DNA of 64,000 nt from Rhizophagus irregularis (GCF_026210795.1 NC_089431.1:4588001-4652000), one strand, 5' to 3'. Counted from the first letter of the stretch, positions 23,617-36,296 are shown. Numbers and translations are program-made. The notes: generated by a model from the sequence alone, not told the origin.

Positions 23617-24041
23617 AACTAGAAATAAAACTCAAAAAAATCGATATGCTAAATTATCAAAATTTGAATTTGTTAGATTGGTTCGTGTTCAATTATCTAA
23701 AGAGATATCATCCAAAATCACCGGATCTTACGCTCGAATATTATATTCTCCTTCTTTGAATTTATTAATAATTTTAATAATTTAAAAAATTATTATTATT
23801 ATTTAAATAACAAAGAACACACATTTTTATGTATTAATTTAGATACAAATTATGATGAGAAAGATGATGATAGAGAGTGAACTAGTACATCTACCTCTAC
23901 CTCAACTATTGATACATTTGCAGATCATGATATTGATTGGATTAGGAGTTCTTCGGACGAATACATACAAAGAACATGGAGAATTTTGGGATAATCATCG
24001 TAAATTATCATTTTTTAGTATAGTTGCTCCATTATATTTAT
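23617..24041 (+). pseudogene. Possible degraded host gene, family unknown
   Basis: About 55 codons read KNRYAKLSKFEFVRLVRVQL then SKEISSKITGSYARILYSPS. After a possible intron ending in ..TTAATTTAG at about 23841, a second stretch reads TNYDEKDDD, then Thr/Ser repeats and TIDTFADHDIDWIRSSSDEY. The two parts have normal amino-acid composition, unlike the surrounding sequence, but a stop interrupts the second. I do not recognise the family. Confidence 0.3.
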
Positions 24042-24059
24042 GATTTTTATGATTTTGTT

Positions 24060-24915
24060 AAAGAAATTTTTTGATTTCAATGATTGATTAAACTGCGGTG
24101 CGGTTTACATCCTTGTATCATAAATTTTATCCCTTAAGACCTATTTCATCTTGTTGAAAAATTTAATACTCAAACGAAAACGATCATCATAACACTTTTT
24201 CATGTGTAACAAATGTAACGAAAAAATTCACATTTTGTTTTGTCAAAGTCTCAAAGATCAGTCTAATTATCGACCTAATTTGGACTTTATGGTTAGATCG
24301 ATCATCAAAATTAGGCACTCTCAAATAAACAAACGTCATTCAACAAAAACGATTCACATTTGAATTTTTTGCTTTATGAATAGAACTATATATATAACTT
24401 AATTAACACAAATAAGACAGCACATACTTTTCGGAGTTACAAAATCGTGTCTTGAAAGGGAAAAAAAGGAAAGATATCTTAACTCCGGAATAAATAGAAC
24501 AATTCTTTTATTATTACTTAATATGTATAACAATAAATTTTACAAATGAAATTAAGTAAACTTAAAATCGGCATCTTAATTTGAACTTTATGGTTCGAAA
24601 TAATCAAAAAATGTAAACTAAAACATGCTTTTTCAGAATTCATTTGAACGCCCCTATTTCATTCAACTGATTCAAGTTCTGCGATACTTGCATGAGTATT
24701 GAGTACAAGACCAACATAATCAAATGTTCAATAACAGCTATGAAAAAGAAAGTAATTTTATCCATGATCTTGCAGTATATACTTGATTTTTTTCGTTTCC
24801 CGATGATCGCTGTTACATTGGATAATGATTTCTCCTTCTTTTATTAAAAATATATAAATAACGATACTACGAAATTATTTTTTAATTATTTTTTTTTCGT
24901 CTGCTGAACAAAAAA
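24060..24915 (+). promoter_or_regulatory. K1 upstream block, shared by kinase loci
   Basis: Blocks recur before most kinase genes here: GATCAGTCTAATTATCGACC, GGACTTTATGGTTAGATCGA, TTAACACAAATAAG, TTTTTCGGAGTTACAAAATC, CGCCCCTATTTCATTCAA, and a leader TTTTTTTTCGTCTGCTGAAC just before the ATG. They mark a duplicated 5' region; which bases are regulatory cannot be told from one genome. Confidence 0.5.
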
Positions 24916-26626
24916 ATGTCATATAATAATAGATATACTACTAAATGGAACAATTGGATTGAGGAAGCCATTTTTAATGAACATATTAACTGTTATGAAT
25001 ATAAAGACTTTTATAACTTTAAAGGAGTTGGCTCCGGAGGCTTCGGAACGGTTTATCGTGCAAACTGGAAAGATTCTCATAACATTTATGCGTTAAAATC
25101 TCTCAAAGACTCCGAAGCAAAAAAATTTGTTGATGAGGTGATTACAATATACGTCTTTATAATAAATACATATTATTAAAAATAATTTTTTTTTTTTATT
25201 ACTTAGCTTAAAATTCAGCGTAAAGTAAATGTTCATGACAATATTATAAGATTTTATGGCATTACAAGAGGTATAGAAATTTTAGTATTATTTATTTTTT
25301 ATGAAAATCTAACTTAACCAATTATTTTCTTTTAATAAGTCGATCAAAATTACTATATGTTGGTAATGGAATATGCCGATGGTGGTACTTTTCGAGAGTA
25401 TTTAAGAAAAAATTCTAGAAATCTCACTTGGAATAATAAATTCAAAATGGCATGTCAATTAGCTAGCGCCGTATCATGTTTACATAATTTGGGAATTATT
25501 CATCGTGATTTGGTAATTCTTTTATAATATATATTTCCTTGAAATTATGATGTAATTATTTTATTTATTTTATTTCTATTAAATAATTAATAGCACTCCA
25601 ACAACGTATTGGTCCATGGAAATAACGTCAAATTGGCTGATTTTGGGTTGTCAAAAAAGACTGATGAATCAGTTATATCAAAACTATATGGTATAATTCC
25701 TTATATTGATCCAAAAAAATTCGCCAGTGATTCATACTCTCGAAATAAAAAGAGCGATATTTACAGTATTGGTGTGCTCCTATGGGAAATATCAAGTTGT
25801 CGGCCACCTTTCGAAGGCCAGTATAACCAATATGGATTGGTGAATCAGATTTTGCAAGGTCTTAGAGAAACACCTATCCCAAATACTCCTGAGGACTACA
25901 AAAGAATTTATACTGGTAAATATAATTTAAAGCTCGGTTATGATTTAAAAATAATTAATAATAATGATTATATGTTAATTTATAGATTGTTGGAAATATG
26001 AACCAGATGATCGTCCAGATATCCGAGAGGTAGTTAATAGATTAGTAGAAGTAATCAATAATAATTCATCACATTCATCACGTAATAATTCATCACTTTC
26101 ATCACGTAATAATTTATCACAAACTTTCAAGCAAAAAGGATCTAAATCTAAGAAAGATATAGTCGATGGAATAGCTGCTCTTCCTTATAAAATATATGAT
26201 AAAAGTAAAAAACAGAAAATTCTTGATTACCTTGAAGATCATCATGTGACTTCAATAGAAATTTTTGACTGGTTATTAAATAATCAAAATTATACCAATT
26301 CTCTTCTTGTGTTGGGAGATTTTCATTATTTAGGAATTGCAACTGAGGTTGACACGAAAATGGCTTATAATTTCTATGAGAGAGCAGTTGGTGGAGATGA
26401 CGGACTTAACGTAGTTCAATACAATCTTGGAGTTATATGTGAAAATGAATTACGCGACAAAGTTAAAGCAGCATATTGGTATAGAAAATCTGCTGAACAG
26501 GGAAATCATGAAGCTAGGGAAAGTTTTAATAGAATACGAAATGATCCTCATTCAAGTAATGTTGTTCCTAGTATTACTGTAGAAAGGGCAGAGCTACTCA
26601 GTAGATTATTTGGGTTCTATAAGTGA
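24916..26626 (+). CDS. K1: TKL-like kinase with Sel1 repeats (473 aa)
   Basis: Five exons: 24916-25137, 25207-25270, 25340-25512, 25594-25915, 25986-26626. The kinase has a glycine loop GSGGFG at residues 39-44, Lys61 (IYALKSL), HRDLHSNN with Asp152 and Asn157, and DFG at 169-171. The APE position reads YIDPKKF, as in all members here. The domain ends in CWKYEPDDRP. A Ser/Arg/Asn linker with two to three octapeptides follows, then Sel1 repeats (SLLVLGDFHYLGIAT; VQYNLGVICEN; AAYWYRKSAEQGNHEA). It is probably an active Ser/Thr kinase with a protein-binding tail. Exons 1-3 and their introns are almost identical to K2, but the end of exon 4 (NQYGLVNQILQGLRETPIPN) matches K8, so the gene looks like a recombinant. 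Confidence 0.9.
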
Positions 26627-26845
26627 AAAGGTAAAACAGGAGATACATTTCAAGCATGGAGTAAGACTTTTCATCCAAAAATAAGTATAACGTGAGGGTT
26701 TTAATAATTTGGATGGGTTTAATTTTATTCTTAATTTTTTATTCTTTTATTCAATTTAATTACTTTTAAAAAAATCAAAAATAAATTTCCGAGTTTTAAT
26801 TATACTAGTCATGCAGTTTAGTTGCTATGCAATATGCTGTTAAAT

Positions 26846-27005
26846 CCCAGTAAATAGTTTTTATACCAAACGGGCTCATTGGCTGATTTGGCTCAACATT
26901 AGCTCAAATTTATGCAAAAAATAATCCAAATTTAAGCCAATCTAGAGCCAATTATATATGGATAAGCCCATTTGGTACAAATTTATACAAAATCTATTTA
27001 CTGGG
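26846..27005. mobile_element. 160-bp MITE, CCCAGTAAATAG ends, TSD AAT
   Basis: The element starts CCCAGTAAATAGTTTTTATA and ends AAAATCTATTTACTGGG. GGGCTCATTGGCT and AAGCCCATTTGGT continue the inverted match inward. AAT flanks both ends (26843-26845 and 27006-27008). The whole element can fold as one hairpin. Confidence 0.8.
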
Positions 27006-27174
27006 AATGAAAGTGGAGGTATCAATAAATAAATTAAAATTAAAATTTATATGCATATGTATTGTTGCAAAAGTTAAAAGGATTTAATAAATTTATTTTT
27101 ACGTAATATTACTGACAGGCATGCATAAGGAATTTAATCAAACGATCATTGATCGTTTCGATAATTAAAGATGG

Positions 27175-27260
27175 TCAACAGTCTTGAAAGACCGCGGTCC
27201 TACCAGTCCTACACCGTAAAAATTCTATCTTTGTGTAGGAACGGGTCTTTTCGGTCTTTG
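27175..27260. repeat. Imperfect hairpin repeat, GC-richer
   Basis: AGACCGCGGTCCTACCAGTC and CTACAC on the left pair with GTGTAGGAACGGGTCTTTTC and GGTCT on the right, across a short loop. Its composition differs from the AT-rich surroundings, which suggests a mobile origin. Confidence 0.5.
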
Positions 27261-27395
27261 GTAATTCGGGCCAGCATTACAGAATCTTCCAAAATTATGA
27301 ACAGAGTCATGTGATTTAGCATAAATCGCAAAATTTTTGTGTTACACGAACTGAACCTGGCCGGCACTATAAGTTTGGCCGTAATTACGACAATT

Positions 27396-27619
27396 ACGTA
27401 ACCTGAAAAAAATGTCACGAAAAATCACGTGACATTTTTGTCACAACCGTCACACCCCACTGCGTTTCCATTTTCTATAAGTATCTGAGGGACTTAGTTT
27501 TTTTCGAGTAGGTAAAAACTTATTCGTCACACCTTATTCGTCACAAGTGCGCCACACTTAATTTCAGTCAAGTTGCGTAATAATGCCGGCCATTTCGTGA
27601 CATTTTTTTCAGGTTACGC
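27396..27619. mobile_element. 224-bp MITE-like element with ~26-bp perfect TIR
   Basis: CGTAACCTGAAAAAAATGTC then ACGAAA on the left (27397-27422) is repeated exactly inverted on the right (27593-27618). The interior is GC-richer (CCACTGCGTTTCC, TGCGCCACAC). No target duplication can be fixed. Confidence 0.65.
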
Positions 27620-28290
27620 TAGGGAAGTCGACAATAACCTACTGCGCCACAGGACGTTCGGCTTGATCAGAAATTGATTAGTTTGATTACTTATCATCGA
27701 CCATGAATTTCGAGTCAATTAAATACCCTGAGATACATGTATGAAACAAATATGTACGTTATCGGATTTTTTTATCAATAATAAATTATTGTGATGACAA
27801 TTGAAAATTAGTAGTCTGGGTGAAATATATCATCCAGATGATTTACTTAATGAAAATCTGGATAAAAAAAAAAATTATTTTAAAATTAACGTTGTAAATA
27901 AATAAAATGTTTAGTTATCAATTAAAATTTAAAAGTACTATATATCATTAATCATGCATTATTTTTTTAGACGATTTAGGGTTTAAAACTTTCCTGCATT
28001 ATTTAAAAATAATATAAAAAGAAAAAATAAAAAATAAAAAATGTATTGTATCAATCTGAGTATTCTATATTAATAGAATAAAAAAAGATGAGCCAAAACA
28101 AAAAAAAAATGAATAAAGATAAATTTTATTATGTAAGTCAAAAGGTTTGATAAAGTTGACTAATTATAAATACTTTTTATTGTATAAACACAGTTTTTTT
28201 GATATGCTATTATTACTTACATATTTACAATATTTATATCTCATAATAAAATTTAATGGTTCGTCAGATAATGAGCTACTGTATCATCAA

Positions 28291-28534
28291 CCCTATAAAA
28301 AATGTTTGTTTGATAAATATTCGGAATGGGGTCGATTTTCCGAACACTCGCACGTTATTATACGTACATATTTGTTACAATTTAATACAAGATGCAGAGA
28401 TTGAGAATTTTCGACCACATAAAAAACGTACAATATCATGATAATTGTCCAATAAATGTCAAGTAAATGTTCGGAACGGGGTCAATTTTCCGAACAAAAA
28501 ACCGAACAGTGTTTGGACAACTTTTTTTATAGGG
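28291..28534. mobile_element. CCCTATAAAAA MITE, 244 bp, TSD CAA
   Basis: Starts CCCTATAAAAAATGTTTGTT and ends AACTTTTTTTATAGGG. CAA flanks both sides (28288-28290, 28535-28537). Inverted subterminal GGAATGGGGTCGATTTTCCG and TCGGAACGGGGTCAATTTTC mark it as kin to the remnant at 8703. Confidence 0.8.
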
Positions 28535-29279
28535 CAATAAATACTACGGTAATAATTTTCTTTTTAACTATTGTTCCTAGAAACCGCGTTAAAAATAACG
28601 CTAATTGATGCAAGTCGCTATATTACTGTAAAACTAACGAGTTCTGCTGCAAATTCTGCTGATGATGTAATCTATATTTAAATTTTTTTTTTTATAGATT
28701 GCAAACTCTATGAAAATGATCAACAATTTCTTGTGTAGCAAATGTATCAAAACATACCATCAATACCATTTTTGATTTTTATCAAAGATTGGGTTTTTAA
28801 TTATCGACCAAATTAGGGCTTTATGGTTAGATCGTCAAAATCAGGCGCTCTCAAATAAACGTCATTCAACAAAACCAATTCACACTTGACCTTTTTGTTT
28901 TGTAAAAAGAACTATATATATAACTAAATTAACACAAATAAGGTTAGGCAATAACTCAGCACACTTTTTCGGAGTTACAAAAATCGTCTTGAAAGGGAAA
29001 AAAAAAAGAAACCATAACTCCGGATAAATGGAATAGATTCTTTTATTTATTACGTATTCGGTATAACACTAAATTTTACAATGAAATTAAGCAAATCCCA
29101 TAAAAAAGTTTTTTTGACCTTCACCCTTTTACAAGAACGCTTGCAGTATATACTTGATTTTTTTGTTTGTAACCTCAATGATCGACTGTTACATCGGCCC
29201 TCTTTTATTAAAAATATATAAATAACGATATTACGAAATTATTTTTTAATTATTTTTTTTTCGTCTGCTGAACAAAAAA

Positions 29280-31015
29280 ATGTCATATAATAATAGATAT
29301 ACTACTAAATGGAACAATTGGATTGAGGAAGCAATTTTTAATGAACATATTAACTGTTATGAATATAAAGACTTTTATAACTTTGAAGGAATTGGCTCCG
29401 GAGGCTTCGGAAAGGTTTATCGTGCAAACTGGAAAGATTCTCATAATATTTATGCGTTAAAATCTCTCAAAGACTCCGAAGCAAAAAAATTTGTTGAAGA
29501 GGTGATTACAATATACGTCTTTATAATAAATACATATTATTAAAAATATTTTTTTTTTATTATTTAGCTTAAAATTCAGCGTAAAGTAAATGTTCATGAC
29601 AATATTATAAGATTTTATGGCATTACAAGAGGTATAGAAATTTTAGTATTATTTATTTTTTATGAAAATCTAACTTAACCCATTATTTTCTTTTAATAAG
29701 TCGATCAAAATTACTATATGTTGGTAATGGAATATGCCGATGGTGGTACTTTTCGAGAGTATTTAAGAAAAAATTCTAGAAATCTCACTTGGAATAATAA
29801 ATTCAAAATGGCATGTCAATTAGCTAGCGCTGTATCATGTTTACATAATTTGGGAATTATTCATCGTGATTTGGTAATTCTTTTATAATATATATTTCCT
29901 TGAAATTATGATGTAATTATTTTATTTATTTTATTTCTATTAAATAATTAATAGCACTCCAACAACGTATTGGTCCATGGAAATAACGTCAAATTGGCTG
30001 ATTTTGGATTATCAAAAAAGACTGATGAATCAATTACATCACAACGATATGGTGTAATTCCTTATATTGATCCGAAAAAAATCGCCAGTGATTCATACTC
30101 TCGAAATGAAAAGAGCGATATTTATAGTGTAGGTGTACTTCTATGGGAGATATCAAGTGGTCGGCCACCTTTCGAGGGTAAAAGCGAATACTTTTTACTT
30201 ACGAATATTCCGAAAGGTCTTAGAGAAACACCTATCCAAGATACTCCTGAAGAATATGAAAAGATTTATACCGGTAAATATAAAGAGTTTGGTTATGTTT
30301 TCAATAATACCAACATTCCGTGTATTGCTAATTAATACATAATTTTATAGATTGTTGGGAATTTGAACCAGATGATCGTCCAACTATCTACGACGTAGTT
30401 GATAGATTAGAAGCAATTAATAGCAAAGCCACAAAATCTTGGAATTCATCACCTTCATCACGTAATAATTCATCGCCTTCATCACGTAATTATTCATCAC
30501 TTTCATCACGTGATAATTTATCACAAAGTTTCAAGCAAAAAGAATCGAAAGATATAGTTGATGGAATAGCTGCTCTTCCTTCTAAAATATATGATAAAAG
30601 AAAAAAACAGAAAATTCTTGATTACCTTGAAGATCATCATGTGACTTCAAAAGAAATTTTAGATTGGCTAGAAAATAATCAAAATTATCCCAATTCTCTT
30701 CTTGTGTTGGGAGATTTTCATTATTTAGGAATTGCAACTAAGGTTGACAAGAAAATGGCTTATAATTTCTATGAGAAAGCAGGAGATGGATATGATGGAC
30801 TTAGCGTAGCTCAATACAATCTTGGTGTTATATGTGAAAATGACAAATTAGGCGACACATTTAAAGCAATGTATTGGTATCAAAAATCTGCTGAACAGGG
30901 AAATCATGAAGCTAGAGAAAGTTTTTATAGATTACGAAGTGCTCCAAGTAAGACTCTTTCTGTAGATAGTATTGATTTATTTGGTGATATGAGTATTTTT
31001 TTTCCGCCTCATTAA
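29280..31015 (+). CDS. K2: TKL-like kinase with Sel1 repeats (480 aa)
   Basis: Exons: 29280-29501, 29568-29631, 29701-29873, 29955-30273, 30351-31015. It has glycine loop GSGGFGKVY, ALK lysine, HRDLHSNN (Asp152), DFG (169-171), YIDPKKI in place of APE and a CWEFEPDDRP end. The linker carries about three copies of the SSPSSRNN-type octapeptide, then two Sel1 repeats (GDFHYLGIATKVDKKMAYNF; SVAQYNLGVICEN; AMYWYQKSAEQGNHEA). All catalytic residues are present. From the middle of exon 4 through intron 4 it is almost base-identical to K3, while its first three exons match K1, a clear conversion mosaic. Confidence 0.9.
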
Positions 31016-31776
31016 ATGTTGAAAGAGATTTGATAGATATTATAATACTACTTAAGATTTGTACTAAAAATATAAAAATACATTATTTAGCGCGTCTCGT
31101 TATAATAAATCTGGTTTTGTTACATCTTTCTATGATCACTAGATGATGATTAGACAATGTGCCAAATAGTGTATATTTGATTTTTTTTTTTTATTAATTA
31201 ATATTCTATGAAAATGATCATCATAATATCATGTGTAACAAATGTAACAAAAAAAATTTGTTTAACGATTAGTCTAATTATCTAATTGGTTAGATCGATC
31301 ATCGAAAATCACAATTTTTTGGCGCTATCAGATAAACATATATGTAACAAAAATAACATACTTGAACCTTTTGCTTTACATAACTTAATTAACACAAATA
31401 AGGTTAAGAAATACAGTACATACTTTTTCGGAGTTACAAAATCGTATCTTGAAAGGTTAAAAGGGAATTTTTCAATGAAAAAAAAGATTGAAAGAAACCT
31501 TAACTCTGAAATAAATAGAACAGATTCTTTAATTATAAATTTGTATTCGATAATTAATCTTAATTTCAACTTATATGGTTAGATTAAAATAATCAAAAAA
31601 AATGTAGTAAACATGCTTTTCAGAATACATTTGAACGCCCTATTTCATCACATGTAAAGTAAATAGCTTCCTATATTAGGTAACATTATGAATGTCCAAT
31701 TGTCGATGTTTTATGAGCCCCTCCTTTTAAAAAAATTAAATGCACGCATATTTTTTTTCGTCTACACAACAGAAAA
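31016..31776. other. K2-K3 spacer: shared 3' flank and upstream block
   Basis: The first 150 bases hold the 3' flank found after K2, K3, K4 and K5 (GAAGAGATTTGATA..ATTATAAT; GCGTCTCGTTATAATAAATC; TTGTTACATCTTTCTAnGAT). The rest is the kinase upstream block. Small frames on both strands at 31286-31582 overlap each other and are not kept in the other spacers. Confidence 0.6.
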
Positions 31777-33681
31777 ATGTCTTATAACAGTAAACCTGAG
31801 TGGGTAAATTGGATTGAAGAAGCTATATTAAAAAAACATATTAAACATTATGAATATGAAAATTTTTCCAACCTTGAAAAAATTGGTACTGGGGGCTTCG
31901 GAGAGGCTTATCGTGCAAAATGGAAAAGGTCTAAAATTTTGGCATTAAAATCTCTCAACAATGCTACAGCAGTCGAAAAAATTGTTCATGAGGTGACTAC
32001 ATTATTATTTTTTAGTATATTTCTATGATAAATACGTATTATTAAGAAATCTTTTATTATTTAGCTTCAAATCCAGCGCGACGTGGATTTTCATGAGAAC
32101 ATTATTAGATTTTTGGGCATTACAATAGGTATTATTATAATTCCAATATTATTCATTTTAAAAAAAAACCCATAATATGACTTATTAAAAAGATAATAAC
32201 TGTGTAATTTAAAATTTTTATAAGAAAATCCAAATAACAGTTCAAAGAAATATATGTTGGTAATGGAATATGCCGATGGTGGTACTCTTCGAGAATATCT
32301 AAAAAAAAGATTTGAAAAACCCAAACTCAGTTGGAATAGTAAATTAAAATTGGCACGTCAATTATCTAGCGCCGTATCATGCTTACATAATGAGGGCACT
32401 ATTCATCGTGATTTGGTAATTTATTTATATTATAATATCTTTTCGCAATTTTAACGGGTGGTTTGCCAATCCGATAGTTTTTTGGAAATTGGTGAATTAA
32501 TTTGGCCAATAGTAATTACTTTTATATAAATATTTTTTATTTATTATTATATAATAGCACTCAAATAACGTATTGATCCATAAAAATAACATCAAATTGG
32601 CCGATTTTGGGTTATCAAAAAAGGTTGAAAAGTCAAATAAATCACAAGGTTGTCACGGTGTAATTGAATATGTTGATCCAAAAAAATTCGCCGGTAATAC
32701 ATTATACTCTTTAAATGAAAAGAGCGATGTTTATAGTGTAGGTGTACTTCTATGGGAGATATCAAGTGGTCGGCCACCTTTCGAGGGTAAAAGCGAATAC
32801 TTTTTACTTACGAATATTCCGAAAGGTCTTAGAGAAACACCTATCCAAGATACTCCTGAAGAATATGAAAAGATTTATACCGGTAAATATAAAGAGTTTG
32901 GTTATGTTTTCAATAATAATACCAACATTCTGGGTATTGCTAATTTATACATAATTTTATAGATTGTTGGGAATTTGAACCAGATGATCGTCCAACTATC
33001 TATGACGTAGTTGATAGATTAGAAGCAATTAGTAGTAAAACCACAAAATCTTGGAATTCATCGCCTTCATCACGTAATAATTCATTGCCTTCATCACGTA
33101 ATAATTCATCGCCTTCATCACGTAATAATTCATCACCCTCACCACGTAATAATTCATCACTTTCATCGCGTAATAATTCATCACAAGGTTTCAAAGAAAA
33201 AGGATCTAAATCTAAGAAAGATATAGTTGATGGAATAGCTGCTCTTCCTTCTAAAATATATGATAAAAGTAAAAGACAGAAAATTCTTGATTACCTTGAA
33301 GATCATCATGTGACCTCAAAAGAAATTTTAGATTGGCTAAAAAATAATCAAAATTATCCCAATTCTCTTCTTGTGTTGGGAGATTTTCATTATTTAGGAA
33401 TTGCAACTAAGGTTGACAAAAAAATGGCTTGTGAATTCTATGAGAAAGCAGGAGATGGATATGATGGACTTAGCGTAGCTCAATACAATCTTGGTGTTAT
33501 ATGTGAAAATGACAAATTAGGCGACACATTTAAAGCAATGTATTGGTATAAAAAATCTGGTGAACAGGGAAATCATGAAGCTAGGGAAAGTTTTTATAGA
33601 TTACGAAGTGCTCCAAGTAAGACACTTTCTGTAGATAGTATTGATAAATTTGATGATATGAGTATTTTTTTTCCACATTAA
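31777..33681 (+). CDS. K3: TKL-like kinase with Sel1 repeats (504 aa)
   Basis: Exons: 31777-31992, 32065-32128, 32225-32415, 32558-32882, 32963-33681. The glycine loop is GTGGFGEAY: the usual Val after the loop is Ala, which may weaken ATP binding. Lys in LALKSL, HRDLHSNN (Asp156) and DFG (173-175) are intact. The loop before MLVMEY is longer (ENPNNSSKKY). The linker has five to six octapeptides of SSPSSRNN type, then Sel1 repeats (SLLVLGDFHYLGIATKVDKK; AMYWYKKSGEQGNHEA). Exon 2 (IQRDVDFHENIIRFLGITI) pairs with K11 rather than its neighbours, whereas the second half of exon 4, intron 4 and exon 5 pair with K2. Confidence 0.9.
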
Positions 33682-34541
33682 ATATTGGAAGAGATTGACA
33701 GATATTATAATACTACTTAAGATTTGTACTAAAATATAAAAATACATTAATTGACGCGTCTCGTTATAATAAATCTGGTTTTTGTTACATCTTTCTACGA
33801 TCACTAGATGATGATTAGACAATGTGCATTGCCAAATAGTGCATATTTAATTTTCTTTTTTATATAATATCATGTAACGAAAAAAAATCTTTTTGTTAAA
33901 GATCAGTCTAATTATCGACCTAATTGGGACTTTATGGTTAGATCGATCATCAAAAATCACAATTTTTGGCGCTCTCAAATAAACGTGTAACAAAAATAAT
34001 TATTTTTCACAATAACCTTTTACTTTACTATATATATAACTTAATTAACACAAATAAGGTTAAGCAATACAGCACGGAGTTATTTGAAAAGTTGTAAGGG
34101 GAATTTTTCAATAAAAAAAAGAGTAAATAGAACAGATTCTTTATTATTATGTTTTAATTATAAATCCGTATTCGATAATTCATCTTAATTTGAACTTATA
34201 TGGTTAGATTAATTATTATAAAATAACCAAAAAAATGTTATAGTAACTAAAACATGATGCTTTTCAGAATACATTTTGAACGCCCCTATTTCATTCAAGT
34301 TCTGCAAATACTTCGCACGAGTATTAGAAATAAGACCAACATAATCGAAATGTTCAATAACAACTATGAAAAAAGCGAAAGTAATTTTATCCTATATTCC
34401 GTAGATTGCGTACAATATTTAAGTGATCTTGCAGTATTTACTTGAATTTTTTGTTTGTAACCCAATGATCGACTGTTACATCGGATAATATATAAATAAC
34501 GATATTACAAAAATTATTTTTTTTCGTCTGCTGAACAGAAA
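33682..34541. other. K3-K4 spacer: shared 3' flank and upstream block
   Basis: Same order as in the other kinase spacers: 3' flank with GCGTCTCGTTATAATAAATC and TCTTTCTACGATCACTAGAT, then GACCTAATTGGGACTTTATG, AACACAAATAAGG, CGCCCCTATTTCATTCAAG and the TTCGTCTGCTGAACAGAAA leader. No gene. Confidence 0.6.
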
Positions 34542-36296
34542 ATGTCATATAATTGGAACAATTGGATTGAGGAAGCTATTTTAAATGAACACATTAACTG
34601 TTATGAATATAAAGACTTTTATAACTTAGAAGGAATTGGCACCGGAGGCTTCGGAAAGGTTTATCGTGCAAACTGGAAAAATTCTCATAATATTTATGCG
34701 TTAAAATCTCTCAAAGACTCCGAAGCAAAAAAATTTGTTGATGAGGTGATTACAATATACATCTTTATAACAAAATACAATTTATTAAAAAAATTTTTTT
34801 TTTATTATTTAGCTTAAAATTCAGCGTAAAGTAAATGTTCATGACAATATTATAAGATTTTATGGCATTACAAGAGGTATAGCAATTCTAGTATTATTTG
34901 TTTTTTATGAAAATCTAACTTAACCAATTATTTTCATTTAATAAGTCGATCAAAATTATAGTTCAAAAATATATATGTTGGTAATCGAATATGCCGATGG
35001 TGGTACTCTTCGAGAGTATCTAAGAAAAAATTCTGGAAATCTCACTTGGAATGATAAATTCAAAATGGCATATCAATTAGCTAGCGCTGTATCATGTTTA
35101 CATAATTTGGGAGTTATTCATCGTGATTTGGTAATTCTTTTATAATACTTATTTCCTTGAAATTATGATATAATTATTTTATTTATTTTATTTCTTTAAA
35201 TAATTAATAGCACTCCAACAACGTATTGGTCCATGGAAATAACGTCAAATTGGCTGATTTTGGATTATCAAAAAAGACTGATGAATCAATTACATCACAA
35301 CGATATGGTGTAATTCCTTATATTGATCCGAAAAAAATCGCCAGTGATTCATACTCTCGAAATGAAAAGAGCGATATTTATAGTGTAGGTGTACTTCTAT
35401 GGGAGATATCAAGTGGTCGGCCACCTTTCGAGGGTATAATCGATTACTTTTTACTTACGAATATTCCGAAAGGTTTAAGAGAAACACCTATCCAAGATAC
35501 TCCTAAAGACTATGAAAAGATTTATACCGGTAAATATAAAGAGTTTGGTTATGTTTTCAATAATACCAACATTCTGTATATATATTGCTAATTTATACAT
35601 AATTTTATAGATTGTTGGGAATTCGAACCAGATGATCGTCCAACTATCTATAACGTAGTTGATAGATTAGAAGCAATTAGTAGTAAAACCACAAAATCTT
35701 GGAATTCATCACCTTCATCACGTAATAATTCATCGCCTTCATCACGTAATAATTCATCGCCTTCATCACGTAATTATTCATCACTTTCATCACGTGATAA
35801 TTTATCACAAAGTTTCAAGCAAAAAGAATCGAAAGATATAGTTGATGGAATAGCTGCTCTTCCTTCTAAAATATATGATAAAAGAAAAAAACAGAAAATT
35901 CTTGATTACCTTGAAGATCATCATGTGACTTCAAAAGAAATTTTAGATTGGCTAGAAAATAATCAAAATTATCCCAATTCTCTTCTTGTGTTGGGAGATT
36001 TTCATTATTTAGGAATTGCAACTGAGGTTGACAAGAAAATGGCTTGTAATTTCTATGAGAAAGCAGGAGATGGAGATGATGGACTTAGCGTAGCTCAATA
36101 CAATCTTGGAGTTATTTATGAAACTGACAAATTAGACGACACAATTGCAGCACTGTATTGGTATAATAAATCAGCTGAACAGGGAAATCATGAAGCTTGG
36201 GAAAGTTTTAATAGATTACGATGTTCTTCAGGTACTAAGACTGTTAGTCCAAGTAGTATGCAAAAATATGGTTCTATGGGTATTTTTAATCGATAA
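34542..36296 (+). CDS. K4: TKL-like kinase with Sel1 repeats (485 aa)
   Basis: Exons: 34542-34745, 34813-34876, 34946-35130, 35211-35529, 35611-36296. The N-terminus is six residues shorter than K1 and K2 (MSYNWNNWIEEAI). The glycine loop is GTGGFGKVY; the ALK lysine, HRDLHSNN (Asp150) and DFG (167-169) are present. Hinge VMEY reads VIEY. The linker has about four octapeptides, then Sel1 repeats (NFYEKAGDGDDGLSVAQYNL; ALYWYNKSAEQGNHEA) and a short tail ending MQKYGSMGIFNR that is shared with K5. K4 and K5 are a recent pair. Confidence 0.9.

Larger units (their letters stand above)
26627..29279. other. Intergenic K1-K2 with several short repeats
   Basis: No gene is recognised. The stretch holds MITEs at 26846-27005 and 28291-28534, a GC-richer inverted-repeat cluster at 27175-27620, and the kinase upstream block from about 28790. 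Small frames at 28147-28441 fall on the MITE. Confidence 0.6.

Noticed and set aside
30133-30342. Alternate-frame frames MYFYGRYQVVGHLSRVKANT in K2, K3 and K5
   Set aside because: Overlap kinase exon 4 in the wrong frame and are shared only because the exons are duplicates.
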